Shown: positions 30,890 through 40,154, numbered from the stretch's first letter. The stretch: DNA of 64,000 nt from NZQO01 sp964639255 (GCA_964639255.1 CAZXDP010000005.1:1-64000), one strand, 5' to 3'. The notes: generated from the letters alone by a model not told the origin. Numbers and translations: made by a program.

Positions 30890-33283
30890 TTGGACAAGCT
30901 TTTCAGTATCGGTTTTTGGAGCGCCGTAGCGCGGTTTATCCTTCGCAACCGTACCCTCATCTTAATTGTCATCGCCGCCATTACCGTATTCTTTGCACTG
31001 CAGTGGAAGCATATGCGCTTCACCTATACCGAGGCCAACCTGCTGCCAGACGACCATCCCACCAATATAGAGTACAACAAATTCCTTTCGCATTTTGGCG
31101 AGGAAGGCAACTTAATCGTGCTGGGCGTTGCCGACAGCACCCTATTCATCCCAAAGAACTTCAATGCCTGGACGCAGCTCGCCCAAGACTTGAACGGGTA
31201 CGAAGCCGTTGCCCTTACACTCTCCCTAGGCAACCTTCAGAAGCTCGAAAAGCGCAGTGATACGTCGGCGTTTCAACTGGTACCGTTCTTACGAGATAGC
31301 ATAACCTCCCCTGCCCAACTTAACCAGTACAAAGAGGAACTATTTTTAAGGACACCATTTTACGAGGGGTTGGTGTATAACAGCGATAAGACCTCGGTAC
31401 GCACGGCGGTTTATCTCAAAAAAGATATTATAAATACCCCTGCCCGAAAGGATTTTATCACCGATGATTTGATTCCGCGAATCGAGTCGTTTGAACGGGA
31501 AACGGGCATCGAGGTGCACACCTCGGGCATGCCATACATCCGCACCCTGAATTCGCAGACCATAATCGACGAGATTGGCTGGTTCATTGGCGCGGCCCTT
31601 TTGGTGACTTCCCTAATTTTCTTTTTCTTTTTCCGCTCCTTCAGGGCGACATTCATCTCGATGGTCACGGTCATCATAGGCGTGATGTGGGCCTTCGGTA
31701 TTTTGGGATTGCTGCATTACGAGATCACGGTGCTCACGGCGCTTATTCCGCCTTTGATCATCGTCATCGGGATTCCCAATTGTATTTTCCTCATCAATAA
31801 ATACCAACAGGAAATTAAGCAGCACGGCAACCAGGCAAAATCGCTACAACGTGTTATTGCAAAGGTGGGCAATGCCACGCTCATGACCAATGTCACTACG
31901 GCATCGGGCTTTGCGACCTTCATTTTAACCAACAGCAAATTGCTTACGGAGTTCGGTATCGTTGCATCCATCAACATTATCGCCATTTTCTTGCTGAGCT
32001 TGTTCATCATCCCCATCGTATACAGCTATATGGCTGTGCCGAAATACAAGCATCTCAAACATTTGAACAAACGTTGGATTGGCGGATTTGTAAATTGGAT
32101 GGAGCGTATGGTTCGAGGGCATCGCATCGCCATCTATATTAGCGCAATTTGCTTGCTTTGCGCCAGCATCGTTGGAATGTACAACATTCGTATTTCGGGC
32201 AGTATTATTGAAGATATGCCCCAAAAAGCAGAATTCTTCGAAGATATTCGTTTTTTTGAAAGCGCCTACGATGGTATCATGCCCGTAGAAATCATGATCG
32301 ATACCAAGCGCAAAAAGGGCGTTATGAAATTGGCCACGTTAAAGCGAATGGAGGAGCTGCAGGAGTTCCTTCGGGAAATTCCAGAGCTCTCGAAGCCCCT
32401 ATCGGTTACCGAATTGGTAAAATACAGCAAGCAAGCCTATTACAATAACAATCCAGAGTATTACCAATTGCCCAATAGCCAAGAGCGCACGTTTATTTTA
32501 TCATATGCGAAAAACAGCGCTTCCAAAACAAATTTATTGACGAGCTATTTAGACAGCACGGGGCAGTACGCCCGCATTACCGCATTTATGGCCGATACCC
32601 CCACGGAACGGTTCGATAGGATTGAAGAGGACATTCGCACCAAGGCTGCGAAACTGTTTCCCGAAGAGCGCTATAACGTGTCCGTAACTGGGAAGGCCTT
32701 GGTGTTCCAGAAAGGAACCAAGTACTTGGTGAATAACTTGATTATTTCCCTGTCACTTGCCATTTTGTTGATTGCGCTTTTTATGGCGTGGATGTTCCGA
32801 AGTTTCAAGATGATATTGGTGTCGCTTATTCCCAACCTATTGCCCCTTATCATTACAGCCGGGCTTATGGGCTTTTTGGGCGTCCCCATTAAACCCTCCA
32901 CCATTTTGGTTTTCAGCATCGCCTTTGGTATTTCGGTAGATGATACGATCCATTTTTTAGCGAAATACCGCCAAGAATTGATTGCGAACAACTGGAAGAT
33001 CAAAAAATCGGTATATGCTGCCCTGCGGGAAACCGGCGTGAGCATGTTCTATACTTCCATTGTCCTATTCTTTGGCTTTTCGGTATTCACCATTTCCAGT
33101 TTTGGGGGCACGGTAGCCTTGGGGGCACTAGTTTCGGCAACCCTGTTGTTCGCTATGTTGGCCAACCTATTGTTATTGCCGGCGCTGTTACTTTCTTTGG
33201 AAAAGGAAATCGCCAATAAAAAAACCTTTAAAAAGCCGGCCCTCAAGATTATCCCCGAGGAAGATCCGGAAGATGAGCTGTAA
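30890..33283 (+). CDS. RND-superfamily exporter (MMPL/COG1033 type)
   Basis: 797 residues with start codon TTG at 30890. Two repeats, each with one N-terminal membrane helix, a large periplasmic domain and a group of five helices: helices at about 20-40, 225-370, then about 418-436, 630-650 and 655-770. This is the 12-helix MMPL/SSD layout, half-sized relative to AcrB. Conserved-type segments include FFFFFRSFRATFISMVTVIIG-like (core FRSFRATFIS) and IAFGISVDDTIHFLAKYR, carrying the Asp-Asp pair typical of the proton relay. It exports lipids, hopanoids or other hydrophobic compounds in relatives; the substrate here is unknown. No adaptor or TolC gene adjoins it. Confidence 0.88.
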   Translation: MDKLFSIGFWSAVARFILRNRTLILIVIAAITVFFALQWKHMRFTYTEANLLPDDHPTNIEYNKFLSHFGEEGNLIVLGVADSTLFIPKNFNAWTQLAQDLNGYEAVALTLSLGNLQKLEKRSDTSAFQLVPFLRDSITSPAQLNQYKEELFLRTPFYEGLVYNSDKTSVRTAVYLKKDIINTPARKDFITDDLIPRIESFERETGIEVHTSGMPYIRTLNSQTIIDEIGWFIGAALLVTSLIFFFFFRSFRATFISMVTVIIGVMWAFGILGLLHYEITVLTALIPPLIIVIGIPNCIFLINKYQQEIKQHGNQAKSLQRVIAKVGNATLMTNVTTASGFATFILTNSKLLTEFGIVASINIIAIFLLSLFIIPIVYSYMAVPKYKHLKHLNKRWIGGFVNWMERMVRGHRIAIYISAICLLCASIVGMYNIRISGSIIEDMPQKAEFFEDIRFFESAYDGIMPVEIMIDTKRKKGVMKLATLKRMEELQEFLREIPELSKPLSVTELVKYSKQAYYNNNPEYYQLPNSQERTFILSYAKNSASKTNLLTSYLDSTGQYARITAFMADTPTERFDRIEEDIRTKAAKLFPEERYNVSVTGKALVFQKGTKYLVNNLIISLSLAILLIALFMAWMFRSFKMILVSLIPNLLPLIITAGLMGFLGVPIKPSTILVFSIAFGISVDDTIHFLAKYRQELIANNWKIKKSVYAALRETGVSMFYTSIVLFFGFSVFTISSFGGTVALGALVSATLLFAMLANLLLLPALLLSLEKEIANKKTFKKPALKIIPEEDPEDEL

Positions 33284-33294
33284 CCGATACCCTA

Positions 33295-33324
33295 TTGCGA
33301 GGTAATAACAAAAAAGTATCTTTA
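33295..33324 (+). promoter_or_regulatory. Bacteroidota-type promoter for asnS
   Basis: TTG (33295-33297), 19-nt spacer and TATCTTTA (33317-33324), one base off TAnnTTTG. The asnS ATG is 23 nt downstream. Confidence 0.65.
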
Positions 33325-33346
33325 CGCTTTCAAACCCTATAGTATT

Positions 33347-34789
33347 ATGCAACATACCGCCATTGCCGAACTATTGCAACGCCAGCCTTCCCTGCACGAA
33401 ATTACCGTGAAAGGTTGGGTACGTTCCTTTAGAAGCAACCGTTTCATCGCATTGAACGACGGCTCTACCATAAAAAACCTTCAGTGTGTAGTCGATTTCG
33501 AAAATTTCGACGAGCAAACACTTCGGAAAATTACCGTAGGCGCGGCCATTAAGGTAACAGGCCATTTGGTGGAGAGCCAGGGTCAGGGCCAAGATGTTGA
33601 GGTTCAAGTTTCAGTAGTTACCATTTTGGGCGAGGCAGATCCCGAAGACGTGAAGCGCACCATCCTCTCGCCAAAGCGGCACACCATGGAAAAGCTACGC
33701 GAACAGGCACACCTGCGCGTTCGAACCAATACCTTCGGGGCTGTTATGCGGACCCGGTCTAAGCTCGCATTCGCCATACACGACTATTTTCAGAAGAATG
33801 GATTCTACTATATGCATGCCCCCATCATTACGGGCAGCGATGCAGAAGGGGCTGGCGAAATGTTCCGGGTTTCCTCACTCGATCCCAAAAATCCACCGTT
33901 GTTGGAAGATGGCGGCGTAGATTATAGGGAAGATTTCTTCGGAAAGGAAACCAACCTTACCGTTAGCGGCCAGTTGGAGGCCGAGACCTACGCTATGGGA
34001 TTGGGAAAGGTGTACACCTTTGGACCCACCTTTAGGGCCGAGAACAGCAATACTTCCCGACATTTGGCCGAGTTTTGGATGATCGAGCCCGAAGTGGCCT
34101 TTTGCGACCTCGACGGAAATATGGATCTTGCCGAAGATTTTATAAAATACATTATAAACTACGCCTTGAAGCACTGTACCGACGATCTCGAATTTCTTGA
34201 AAATAGGTTGCTTCAGGAAGAAAAAGCGAAGCCGGAAAGCGAGAGAAGCACCATGCCGCTGCGGGAAAAACTGAGCTTCGTGGCAACTAATAACTTTAAG
34301 CGGGTAACCTATACCGAAGCAATAGAGATATTGAAAAATTCGAAACCTAATAAGAAGAAAAAATTCAAGTACCTTATTGAAGAGTGGGGTGCCGACCTGC
34401 AGAGCGAGCACGAGCGCTATTTGGTAGAGAAGCATTTTGAGAGCCCTGTCATCTTATTCGACTATCCGGCTAAGATCAAGGCTTTCTATATGCGGTTGAA
34501 CGACGATGGTAAGACCGTACGCGCTATGGATGTCCTCTTCCCTGGTATTGGTGAGATTGTGGGCGGTTCGCAACGTGAGGAACGTTACGATGTTCTTAAG
34601 GAAAAAATGAAGGCTATGAACATTCCCGAAGAAGAACTGTGGTGGTACCTCGAGCTACGAAAATTCGGTACCGCCGTGCACAGCGGTTTCGGCCTTGGCT
34701 TTGAGCGAATGGTACAATTTGTTACGGGTATGGGCAACATTCGAGATGTGATACCCTATCCTCGAACCCCGGGGAACGCCGAGTTCTAA
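33347..34789 (+). CDS. asnS: Asparaginyl-tRNA synthetase
   Basis: 480 residues. Class IIb synthetase that charges tRNA-Asn. The N-terminal OB-fold (about 1-110) has VKGWVRSFRSNRFIALNDGS. The catalytic domain has motif 2 TFGPTFRAENSNTSRHLAEFWMIEPE (core FRAENSNTSRH) and motif 3 GFGLGFERMVQFVTG. SRHLAEF, with no Asp-type specificity, separates it from aspS at the end of the window. Ends before a strong terminator. Confidence 0.97.
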   Translation: MQHTAIAELLQRQPSLHEITVKGWVRSFRSNRFIALNDGSTIKNLQCVVDFENFDEQTLRKITVGAAIKVTGHLVESQGQGQDVEVQVSVVTILGEADPEDVKRTILSPKRHTMEKLREQAHLRVRTNTFGAVMRTRSKLAFAIHDYFQKNGFYYMHAPIITGSDAEGAGEMFRVSSLDPKNPPLLEDGGVDYREDFFGKETNLTVSGQLEAETYAMGLGKVYTFGPTFRAENSNTSRHLAEFWMIEPEVAFCDLDGNMDLAEDFIKYIINYALKHCTDDLEFLENRLLQEEKAKPESERSTMPLREKLSFVATNNFKRVTYTEAIEILKNSKPNKKKKFKYLIEEWGADLQSEHERYLVEKHFESPVILFDYPAKIKAFYMRLNDDGKTVRAMDVLFPGIGEIVGGSQREERYDVLKEKMKAMNIPEEELWWYLELRKFGTAVHSGFGLGFERMVQFVTGMGNIRDVIPYPRTPGNAEF

Positions 34790-34826
34790 CCGGCCCATTT
34801 CAGGCCATATTTCACAAGCTTTTCTT

Positions 34827-34866
34827 AAAACCAGCTACCCTATATGCATTGTAGCTGGTTTTTTTT
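34827..34866 (+). terminator. Intrinsic terminator between asnS and rpoN
   Basis: AAAACCAGCTAC (34827-34838) pairs with GTAGCTGG plus Ts (34851-34866), 12-nt loop, eight Ts. Confidence 0.88.
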
Positions 34867-34897
34867 AACTTTATATATACGATATCAAGTGTGACGC

Positions 34898-36361
34898 ATG
34901 TTAAAGCAACAATTAAACTTTAAACTCTCCCAAAAGCTCTCTCCTCAGCAAATCCAGCTGATGAAGCTCATACAATTGCCTACGCAGGCCTTCGAGCAGC
35001 GCATTGCGCAGGAGATGGAGGAAAATCCGGCGCTCGAGGGTGGCAAGGACGAGGTAGATACGTATGAAGATGAGTATGGCGACACCTACGATGATGACTA
35101 CGATGAGGGCAACGAAACGATTGAAGCCGACGAGATTAACGTAGATGAGTATTTAAGCGACGATGAGATACCCAGCTACAAACTAGCATCCAACAACTAT
35201 AGCGCAGACGACGAAGAGAAACAAATGCCCTACGCCTCTGGCACTTCGTTTAATCAGCACCTTTTACAACAGTTGAATACCTATAGATTGGATGAAGAGG
35301 AAAGCGAAATCGCCAAATTCTTGGTGGGCAGTGTGGACGAAAGCGGTTACATTCGCCGGGAGCTACGCGATATAGTGGACGATCTTGCCTTTACGCAGAA
35401 TATCTACACTTCCGAAGAAAAAATAGAAAAAGTGTTGCATATCGTTCAGGGACTAGATCCCGCAGGAGTCGCAGCACGCGATTTGCAGGAATGTCTGTTA
35501 ATACAGCTCAAGCGGAAGGAGCCTATGGCGCCCGTGGCCCTGGCCATCGAAATTTTAGAGGATGCGTTTGAACATTTTACCAAGAAGCACTATAAAAAAT
35601 TGCTTCAGAAATTCGACATTTCAGAAGACCAGCTTCGCGATGCGATACATGAGATCGAAGGGCTAAATCCTAAGCCAGGAGGCACTTATTCTGGAAACAC
35701 GCGGATGGTAGAGCACGTTGTGCCCGATTTTTCCATCAAAATAGTCGATGGCGAATTGGACCTTACGCTAAACGGCCGTAACGCTCCAGAACTTCACGTA
35801 TCGAGAGATTATACCAATATGTTGAAGGGGTATAAGGAGACCAAGGAAAAATCGAAAAAACAGAAAGATGCCATTTTGTTTATAAAGCAAAAGCTCGACA
35901 GTGCAAAATGGTTTATAGAGGCGATAAAACAGCGGCAGCAAACACTTTTTGTAACGATGAATTCCATCATGCACCATCAGGAAGAATACTTTCTAACTGG
36001 CGACGAGCGCAAGCTAAAACCGATGATCCTGAAGGACATTGCAGATAAGATAGATATGGATGTCTCGACCGTATCTAGAGTGGCCAATAGCAAATACGTA
36101 GATACGCCCTACGGCACGAAGCTCATCAAGGAATTTTTTAGTGAATCGATGAAAAACGACCAAGGTGAAGATGTTTCCACTAGGGAAATAAAAAAGATCC
36201 TGGAAATGACGATTGCCGATGAAAACAAGCGAAAACCCTATACAGATGATAAGTTGGCCAAAATATTGAAGGAAAAAGGCTATCCTATTGCACGACGTAC
36301 CGTGGCCAAATACCGTGAGCAACTAGATTTACCGGTAGCCCGGCTTAGAAAGGAAATATAG
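34898..36361 (+). CDS. rpoN: RNA polymerase sigma-54 factor
   Basis: 487 residues. Region I starts LNFKLSQKLSPQQIQLMKLIQ, the Gln/Leu-rich part that contacts enhancer-binding ATPases. An acidic region II covers about 45-110, then the core-binding domain, and the C-terminal DNA-binding domain with the helix-turn-helix near DVSTVSRVANSKY and the RpoN box ARRTVAKYRE near 467-476. Directs activator-dependent transcription from -24/-12 promoters. No enhancer-binding activator is encoded in this window. It ends directly before the PAP2-like gene (no gap), so the two are probably co-transcribed. Confidence 0.95.
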   Translation: MLKQQLNFKLSQKLSPQQIQLMKLIQLPTQAFEQRIAQEMEENPALEGGKDEVDTYEDEYGDTYDDDYDEGNETIEADEINVDEYLSDDEIPSYKLASNNYSADDEEKQMPYASGTSFNQHLLQQLNTYRLDEEESEIAKFLVGSVDESGYIRRELRDIVDDLAFTQNIYTSEEKIEKVLHIVQGLDPAGVAARDLQECLLIQLKRKEPMAPVALAIEILEDAFEHFTKKHYKKLLQKFDISEDQLRDAIHEIEGLNPKPGGTYSGNTRMVEHVVPDFSIKIVDGELDLTLNGRNAPELHVSRDYTNMLKGYKETKEKSKKQKDAILFIKQKLDSAKWFIEAIKQRQQTLFVTMNSIMHHQEEYFLTGDERKLKPMILKDIADKIDMDVSTVSRVANSKYVDTPYGTKLIKEFFSESMKNDQGEDVSTREIKKILEMTIADENKRKPYTDDKLAKILKEKGYPIARRTVAKYREQLDLPVARLRKEI

Positions 36362-36967
36362 ATGAACTATTTTTTGCGTGCCGGCGCCTACTTGTTCCAC
36401 CCCCTATTAATGCCATTACTGGGCACCGTATGTTACTATATGGTGACGCCCCGCTTTATTGACCCGAATGTAATGACCGCCAAAATAATTGCCATTGGCA
36501 TCATAACCTTTATAATTCCTATAATCCTGTTCTTCCTGTTGAAAAGTTTACGGGCGGTAGATTCGATACACTTGGTAACTGTTCGCGAACGTCGCATCCC
36601 CATTATGCTACAATGCATTCTATTTTTATTGGTAATTAAGCTTGTGCTAGACCCTTATGATGCTACCGAGCTCTACTACTTTTTCGTGGGCATACTTTTC
36701 TCGGCCATCGCGGCGCTGCTGTTGGGAATCTTTAAGTTTAAGTCGAGCCTGCATCAAATGGGCATCGCCGGGGTTACCATGTTCTTAGTAGGTTTGAGTA
36801 TCCACTTTAAGGTAAACGTGCTGCTGGGGTTGTGCTTTTTCTTTATCGTAAATGGTTGGGTGGCTTCTAGCCGCCTACATACGCAGTCGCATGTAGGCTC
36901 TGAATTAGTTGTAGGCTTCTTCATCGGACTCGTTCCACAGCTCCTAATGTTCAACTTCTACCTATAG
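36362..36967 (+). CDS. Integral membrane protein, degenerate PAP2-phosphatase-like
   Basis: 201 residues with about six hydrophobic segments. Near the C-terminus ASSRLHTQSHVGSELVVGF matches the PAP2 C3 motif SRx5Hx3D except that the final Asp is Glu. The other two PAP2 motifs (KX6RP and PSGH) are not evident; RERRIPIM and SSLHQMG sit where they might once have been. I infer a PAP2-derived membrane protein with altered or no phosphatase activity. It directly follows rpoN, and its stop overlaps the stop of the convergent PorT-like gene. Confidence 0.6.
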   Translation: MNYFLRAGAYLFHPLLMPLLGTVCYYMVTPRFIDPNVMTAKIIAIGIITFIIPIILFFLLKSLRAVDSIHLVTVRERRIPIMLQCILFLLVIKLVLDPYDATELYYFFVGILFSAIAALLLGIFKFKSSLHQMGIAGVTMFLVGLSIHFKVNVLLGLCFFFIVNGWVASSRLHTQSHVGSELVVGFFIGLVPQLLMFNFYL

Positions 36968-37678
36968 AATGTACACGATAAGACCTACCCGAATGGTTCG
37001 AAACGCAACGGTTTGTCCCGATACGCTTTCAGCATTTTTGAAAAAGGGATTGAAACTGTAGGCAGCGAAGAAATTGATCTTGTTGTAGCCGAAACTCAGC
37101 GTTCCCTTGAGCCGCAACCGTTCGAACTCGGGTATGCTCGCCAGCGAAACTTCATTATCTGGCTGTTTAAACGTGGAACGGTACCAATAGGCATAGCCGA
37201 TACGAAACCCCGCATAGACCCGCCAAAAATTGTACGTAGCGGCCGTAGAGGTTCGCCAACGAAATTCTATGGGAAGTTCGATGGTTGCCAAGCTCAATCT
37301 ATTACGATCGAAATCGATTACATCCTCATTAAGAATTTGAAAAACGGTAGCTCCAGACGCCAGTTGCCCGATGTAGAGATTGTTCCCAAATTGGTCATAC
37401 GTTAGGCCTAAACCCGCGGCAAATGAAAGATTACGACGCTGGTTAACTGGCATGTCGCGCAAAAAGCCCACTTGGGCGCCACCAGACAGACCCCTAATAC
37501 GCACCGTACCGGGCAAATCGGAAATAATATTATAATGTACGCCTAGATAGAACTGATCCTCACGATATCGCTTATCGATACTTGGCGTTGCCAGCGAATC
37601 ATTTTGCTGCGAAAGCGCAGTGTAACCTGCTAGGCAAAGCCAAGCAACGCATACTGCAGTTAACGTACGAATTTCCAT
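36962..37678 (-). CDS. PorT-like outer-membrane beta-barrel (T9SS-associated family)
   Basis: 238 residues from the ATG at 37678. A start 12 codons earlier is possible, but MEIRTLTAVCVAWLCLAGYTALS is a clear signal peptide. After it, YREDQFYLGVHYN, RGLSGGAQVGFLRDMPVN and LGLTYDQFGNNLYIG are patterns of the flavobacterial PorT family, small barrels linked to type IX secretion and gliding. Alternating strands continue to FAAYSFNPFF and the final VGLIVYIL. Whether this is the true PorT orthologue or a paralogue cannot be decided by eye. sprA at the left end shows that the organism carries T9SS. A full promoter lies just upstream (37683-37714), with its -7 box only 5 nt before the ATG. Confidence 0.8.
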   Translation of the reverse strand: MEIRTLTAVCVAWLCLAGYTALSQQNDSLATPSIDKRYREDQFYLGVHYNIISDLPGTVRIRGLSGGAQVGFLRDMPVNQRRNLSFAAGLGLTYDQFGNNLYIGQLASGATVFQILNEDVIDFDRNRLSLATIELPIEFRWRTSTAATYNFWRVYAGFRIGYAYWYRSTFKQPDNEVSLASIPEFERLRLKGTLSFGYNKINFFAAYSFNPFFKNAESVSGQTVAFRTIRVGLIVYIL

Positions 37679-37682
37679 AGCA

Positions 37683-37714
37683 TAAAGATACTCGTAATTT
37701 ACCAGTAGCCACAA
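37683..37714 (-). promoter_or_regulatory. Bacteroidota-type promoter for the PorT-like gene
   Basis: On the minus strand TTG (37712-37714), a 21-nt spacer and TATCTTTA (37683-37690). The ATG is 5 nt from the -7 box, so the transcript would be nearly leaderless. The TTG box abuts the ExbD terminator hairpin. Confidence 0.55.
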
Positions 37715-37748
37715 AAAAACGCCTTGTGGTCACCAAGGCGTTTTTTTT
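37713..37748 (-). terminator. Intrinsic terminator after the exbB-exbD operon
   Basis: CGCCTTG (37720-37726) pairs with CAAGGCG (37734-37740), flanked by seven As and eight Ts, so it works in either direction. It is 18 nt after the second exbD stop on the minus strand. Confidence 0.85.
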
Positions 37749-37765
37749 CTTTGTTTAAAACTGTA

Positions 37766-38245
37766 TTAATTTAAGCTTGAAACTGGGTTTCCTGGTGCTG
37801 TTATGTAGATAATTTTTAACAGGTTCAGTTCTCTCAGTTCTTCCTTGATATCGGTAACGATTCCAGTGTTGGTATCTTCGTCTACCTTGAGGGCCACCAT
37901 CACCTTATCCTGAAGGTCTGGGCGCAAGTTCTCCCTTGCCTCGGTAAGGGCGAAGCCAATGTTTTTCACATCGGTAAATTTGTCTCCAATTTGTATCTTA
38001 CCTTCGGAACCATATTTGTCTTGGTACCGTTCGCTAGGCTTTCCGGCATAGATGTACACCGCACGATCTTTCTCCAGCTTTTCAAGCTGATCTGCTTTGG
38101 GCAGATCGTTTTGAACCAAAAGATCATTTTCCCGAAGTACTGTAACCACCATAAAGAAGAACAAAAGCATAAATACGATATCGGGCAGTGATGCTGTGTT
38201 CACCGCAGGAATCTCGTTTCCTTTTTTCTTTTTGAATTTTGACAT
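37766..38245 (-). CDS. exbD: ExbD/TolR family biopolymer transport protein (second copy)
   Basis: 159 residues. A short cytoplasmic basic N-terminus, one membrane helix at about 23-42 with the functional Asp in SLPDIVFMLLFFFMV, and a periplasmic domain. Works with ExbB to couple the proton gradient to outer-membrane transport or motility machines. It starts 1 nt after the first ExbD stop. Differs from its neighbour in length and loop content, so the two probably form a heteromeric or specialised stator. Confidence 0.9.
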   Translation of the reverse strand: MSKFKKKKGNEIPAVNTASLPDIVFMLLFFFMVVTVLRENDLLVQNDLPKADQLEKLEKDRAVYIYAGKPSERYQDKYGSEGKIQIGDKFTDVKNIGFALTEARENLRPDLQDKVMVALKVDEDTNTGIVTDIKEELRELNLLKIIYITAPGNPVSSLN

Positions 38246-38246
38246 A

Positions 38247-38867
38247 TTAATCGGTCTTTTTTGGTTCAGCTTCAGAGAGCTTCAATGGATATAAATCTTG
38301 TATTTCCTTAAGCCGTTCTTCGGCGAGTTCTGCATTCCCTTTATAGCTCCCATCGGCCAAGGCATTCTTCACGTCGGTATATTTCCAACCGTAAAGGCGT
38401 TGTGATTCCCTGTTCCGAAGAAAATTATATGCCGCCACCAATTCGTTTTGTACACCAATGTACATATCGTATGATGTTAAACGGTCGCTCTTTACAGAAA
38501 TAATCGCCTTATCGGGATTATCTGATGAGGACGGGTCGCGCTCTCCCTTACAGTAAGAACAGTACTCTGGGCTTCCCTGTGGGGCACCACCATTGTCCAA
38601 AAAGGCAATGGCAGCCTCACGAAGGTTGCCGAGTTCCATTGGTTCATCTTCCACCAACAACTGGTCGTTTTTATTTACCAGTACGATAAAGATGTTCTTG
38701 TTCTTAATATCCGGGGGATCTATCTGTTCATCTTGCTTGGGCGGCAATTGTCGCGCTATACCCTTATCTTTTTCGATGGTTGTGGTTACAAGGAAAAAGA
38801 TGAGCAGCAGGAACGCGATGTCTGCCATAGACCCAGCATTTACTTCCGGTGATGATCTTCTAGCCAT
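38247..38867 (-). CDS. exbD: ExbD/TolR family biopolymer transport protein (first copy, with cysteine insert)
   Basis: 206 residues, longer than typical ExbD (about 140). The membrane helix carries the conserved Asp in SMADIAFLLLIFFLVTTT. The periplasmic part has an unusual insertion near 95-115, PEYCSYCKGERDPSS, with a CxxC pair that could form a disulfide in the periplasm. A charged C-terminal helix follows. The first base of its start overlaps the end of the preceding 4-TM gene, and the second ExbD follows 1 nt later, so translation is coupled. Confidence 0.88.
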   Translation of the reverse strand: MARRSSPEVNAGSMADIAFLLLIFFLVTTTIEKDKGIARQLPPKQDEQIDPPDIKNKNIFIVLVNKNDQLLVEDEPMELGNLREAAIAFLDNGGAPQGSPEYCSYCKGERDPSSSDNPDKAIISVKSDRLTSYDMYIGVQNELVAAYNFLRNRESQRLYGWKYTDVKNALADGSYKGNAELAEERLKEIQDLYPLKLSEAEPKKTD

Positions 38868-39292
38868 TACTTGGATACTTTTTTAATACCGCTGAATACC
38901 ATAGAGCCGATAGCCAAAACGGCTAGGATATAGAATACATTAAGGCCAGTGCCCACCCACTTGGAGCCGCTTTCTGAAAGAATTTCACCCTCTCTCATTT
39001 GCATTTGGGTTCCGTCTGCGAGCATATAGCTTATAAGCACTATTACCAAAAACGCCCCTACCGAAAGCAGTGTACGTTTCAGGTTTCCTTCAAACAGGCC
39101 TTTCAGCACGAATACGATTACAAAGAGCAATACAATTGCCAAAGTGATATAGGCTACGTAAAGATATCCGTCGACACCCTCACCCGTGGCTTGCACCACC
39201 TCATCTCCACTGGAGAAAATCATCCCCAAGAAAATGACTCCGGCCACACTTAGCAAGATTGCTACTATTTTTAAAATTTTATGTAAAGCCAT
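38867..39292 (-). CDS. Small 4-TM membrane protein in the exbB-exbD operon
   Basis: 141 residues, not recognised. Four hydrophobic segments at about 7-27, 45-68, 74-92 and 112-134. The loop between the third and fourth is short (ADGTQMQMREGEILSESG). It lies between exbB (20 nt upstream) and the first exbD (1-base overlap), which implies a role with that complex, for instance as an extra stator or assembly subunit. No known domain seen. Confidence 0.8.
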   Translation of the reverse strand: MALHKILKIVAILLSVAGVIFLGMIFSSGDEVVQATGEGVDGYLYVAYITLAIVLLFVIVFVLKGLFEGNLKRTLLSVGAFLVIVLISYMLADGTQMQMREGEILSESGSKWVGTGLNVFYILAVLAIGSMVFSGIKKVSK

Positions 39293-39312
39293 TATATTGG
39301 TCTGTTTTTGAT

Positions 39313-40119
39313 TTATCTTTTGTTTTTGTAGTCTACCAACATATCGATCAAGGTGATAGACGCATCTTCCATACTGTTAACGATACTATCGATTTTTGCG
39401 ATAATGTAGTTGTAGAAAATTTGAAGAATAATGGCCACGATCAAACCGAATACGGTGGTCAAAAGTGCTACCTTAATACCCCCTGCCACAAGTGATGGGT
39501 TCATATCTCCAGCAGCTTCAATTCTATCGAATGCGATAATCATACCAATTACCGTACCCATAAACCCGAGCATAGGTGCCAAGGCGATAAAAAGAGAGAT
39601 CCAAGATACGTTTTTCTCCAATTGTCCCATTTGCACCCCGCCATAGGCTACAACGGCCTTTTCGGCAGCTTCAATGCTCTCGTCGGCACGGTCCAGACCT
39701 TGGTAGTAGATAGAGGCAACAGGGCCCTTGGTGTTTCGGCAAACTTCCTTAGCTGCCTCGATACCGCCACTGTTAAGCGCATCTTCCACGTTCTGGGCCA
39801 ACTTCTTGGTATTGGTGGTAGATAGGTTTAGATAAATAATTCTCTCAATGGCTATAGCCAAACCTAAGATTAAACACAGGAGTACGATTCCCATAAAGGT
39901 AGGCCCCCCTTCTACGAAACGCTCCTTTAACTCTTGGTGCCATCCCTTAGATTCGCCTTCCGATGCTACAGCATCTTCATCTTGAATAATCGTTACGGTG
40001 GCTGCCGTTACCAAATTCTGGGCGCTCGCCGGCAGGGATTGGGCTGCTGAGGCATTTGCGTTTACTGTACCCGCAAAAACCATTGCGGCCATTGCCATAA
40101 TAGAAAATAATTTTTTCAT
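39313..40119 (-). CDS. exbB: MotA/TolQ/ExbB proton channel family protein
   Basis: 268 residues. An N-terminal signal-peptide-like segment (about 1-22) and a polar stretch precede the first of three main helices at about 72-94 (TFMGIVLLCLILGLAIAIE). The other two are at about 170-195 (LAPMLGFMGTVIGMIIAF) and about 205-240, joined by the large cytoplasmic loop with KEVCRNTKGPVASIYYQGL. Forms the proton channel with ExbD, driving TonB-type transport or gliding-type motion. The N-terminal extension is usual in Bacteroidota ExbB. First gene of a four-gene operon; a promoter lies at 40155-40186. No TonB gene is in the window. Confidence 0.93.
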   Translation of the reverse strand: MKKLFSIMAMAAMVFAGTVNANASAAQSLPASAQNLVTAATVTIIQDEDAVASEGESKGWHQELKERFVEGGPTFMGIVLLCLILGLAIAIERIIYLNLSTTNTKKLAQNVEDALNSGGIEAAKEVCRNTKGPVASIYYQGLDRADESIEAAEKAVVAYGGVQMGQLEKNVSWISLFIALAPMLGFMGTVIGMIIAFDRIEAAGDMNPSLVAGGIKVALLTTVFGLIVAIILQIFYNYIIAKIDSIVNSMEDASITLIDMLVDYKNKR

Positions 40120-40154
40120 TGCTATCGACTTAAAGTTTGTTTTAGTTAAAAGTT

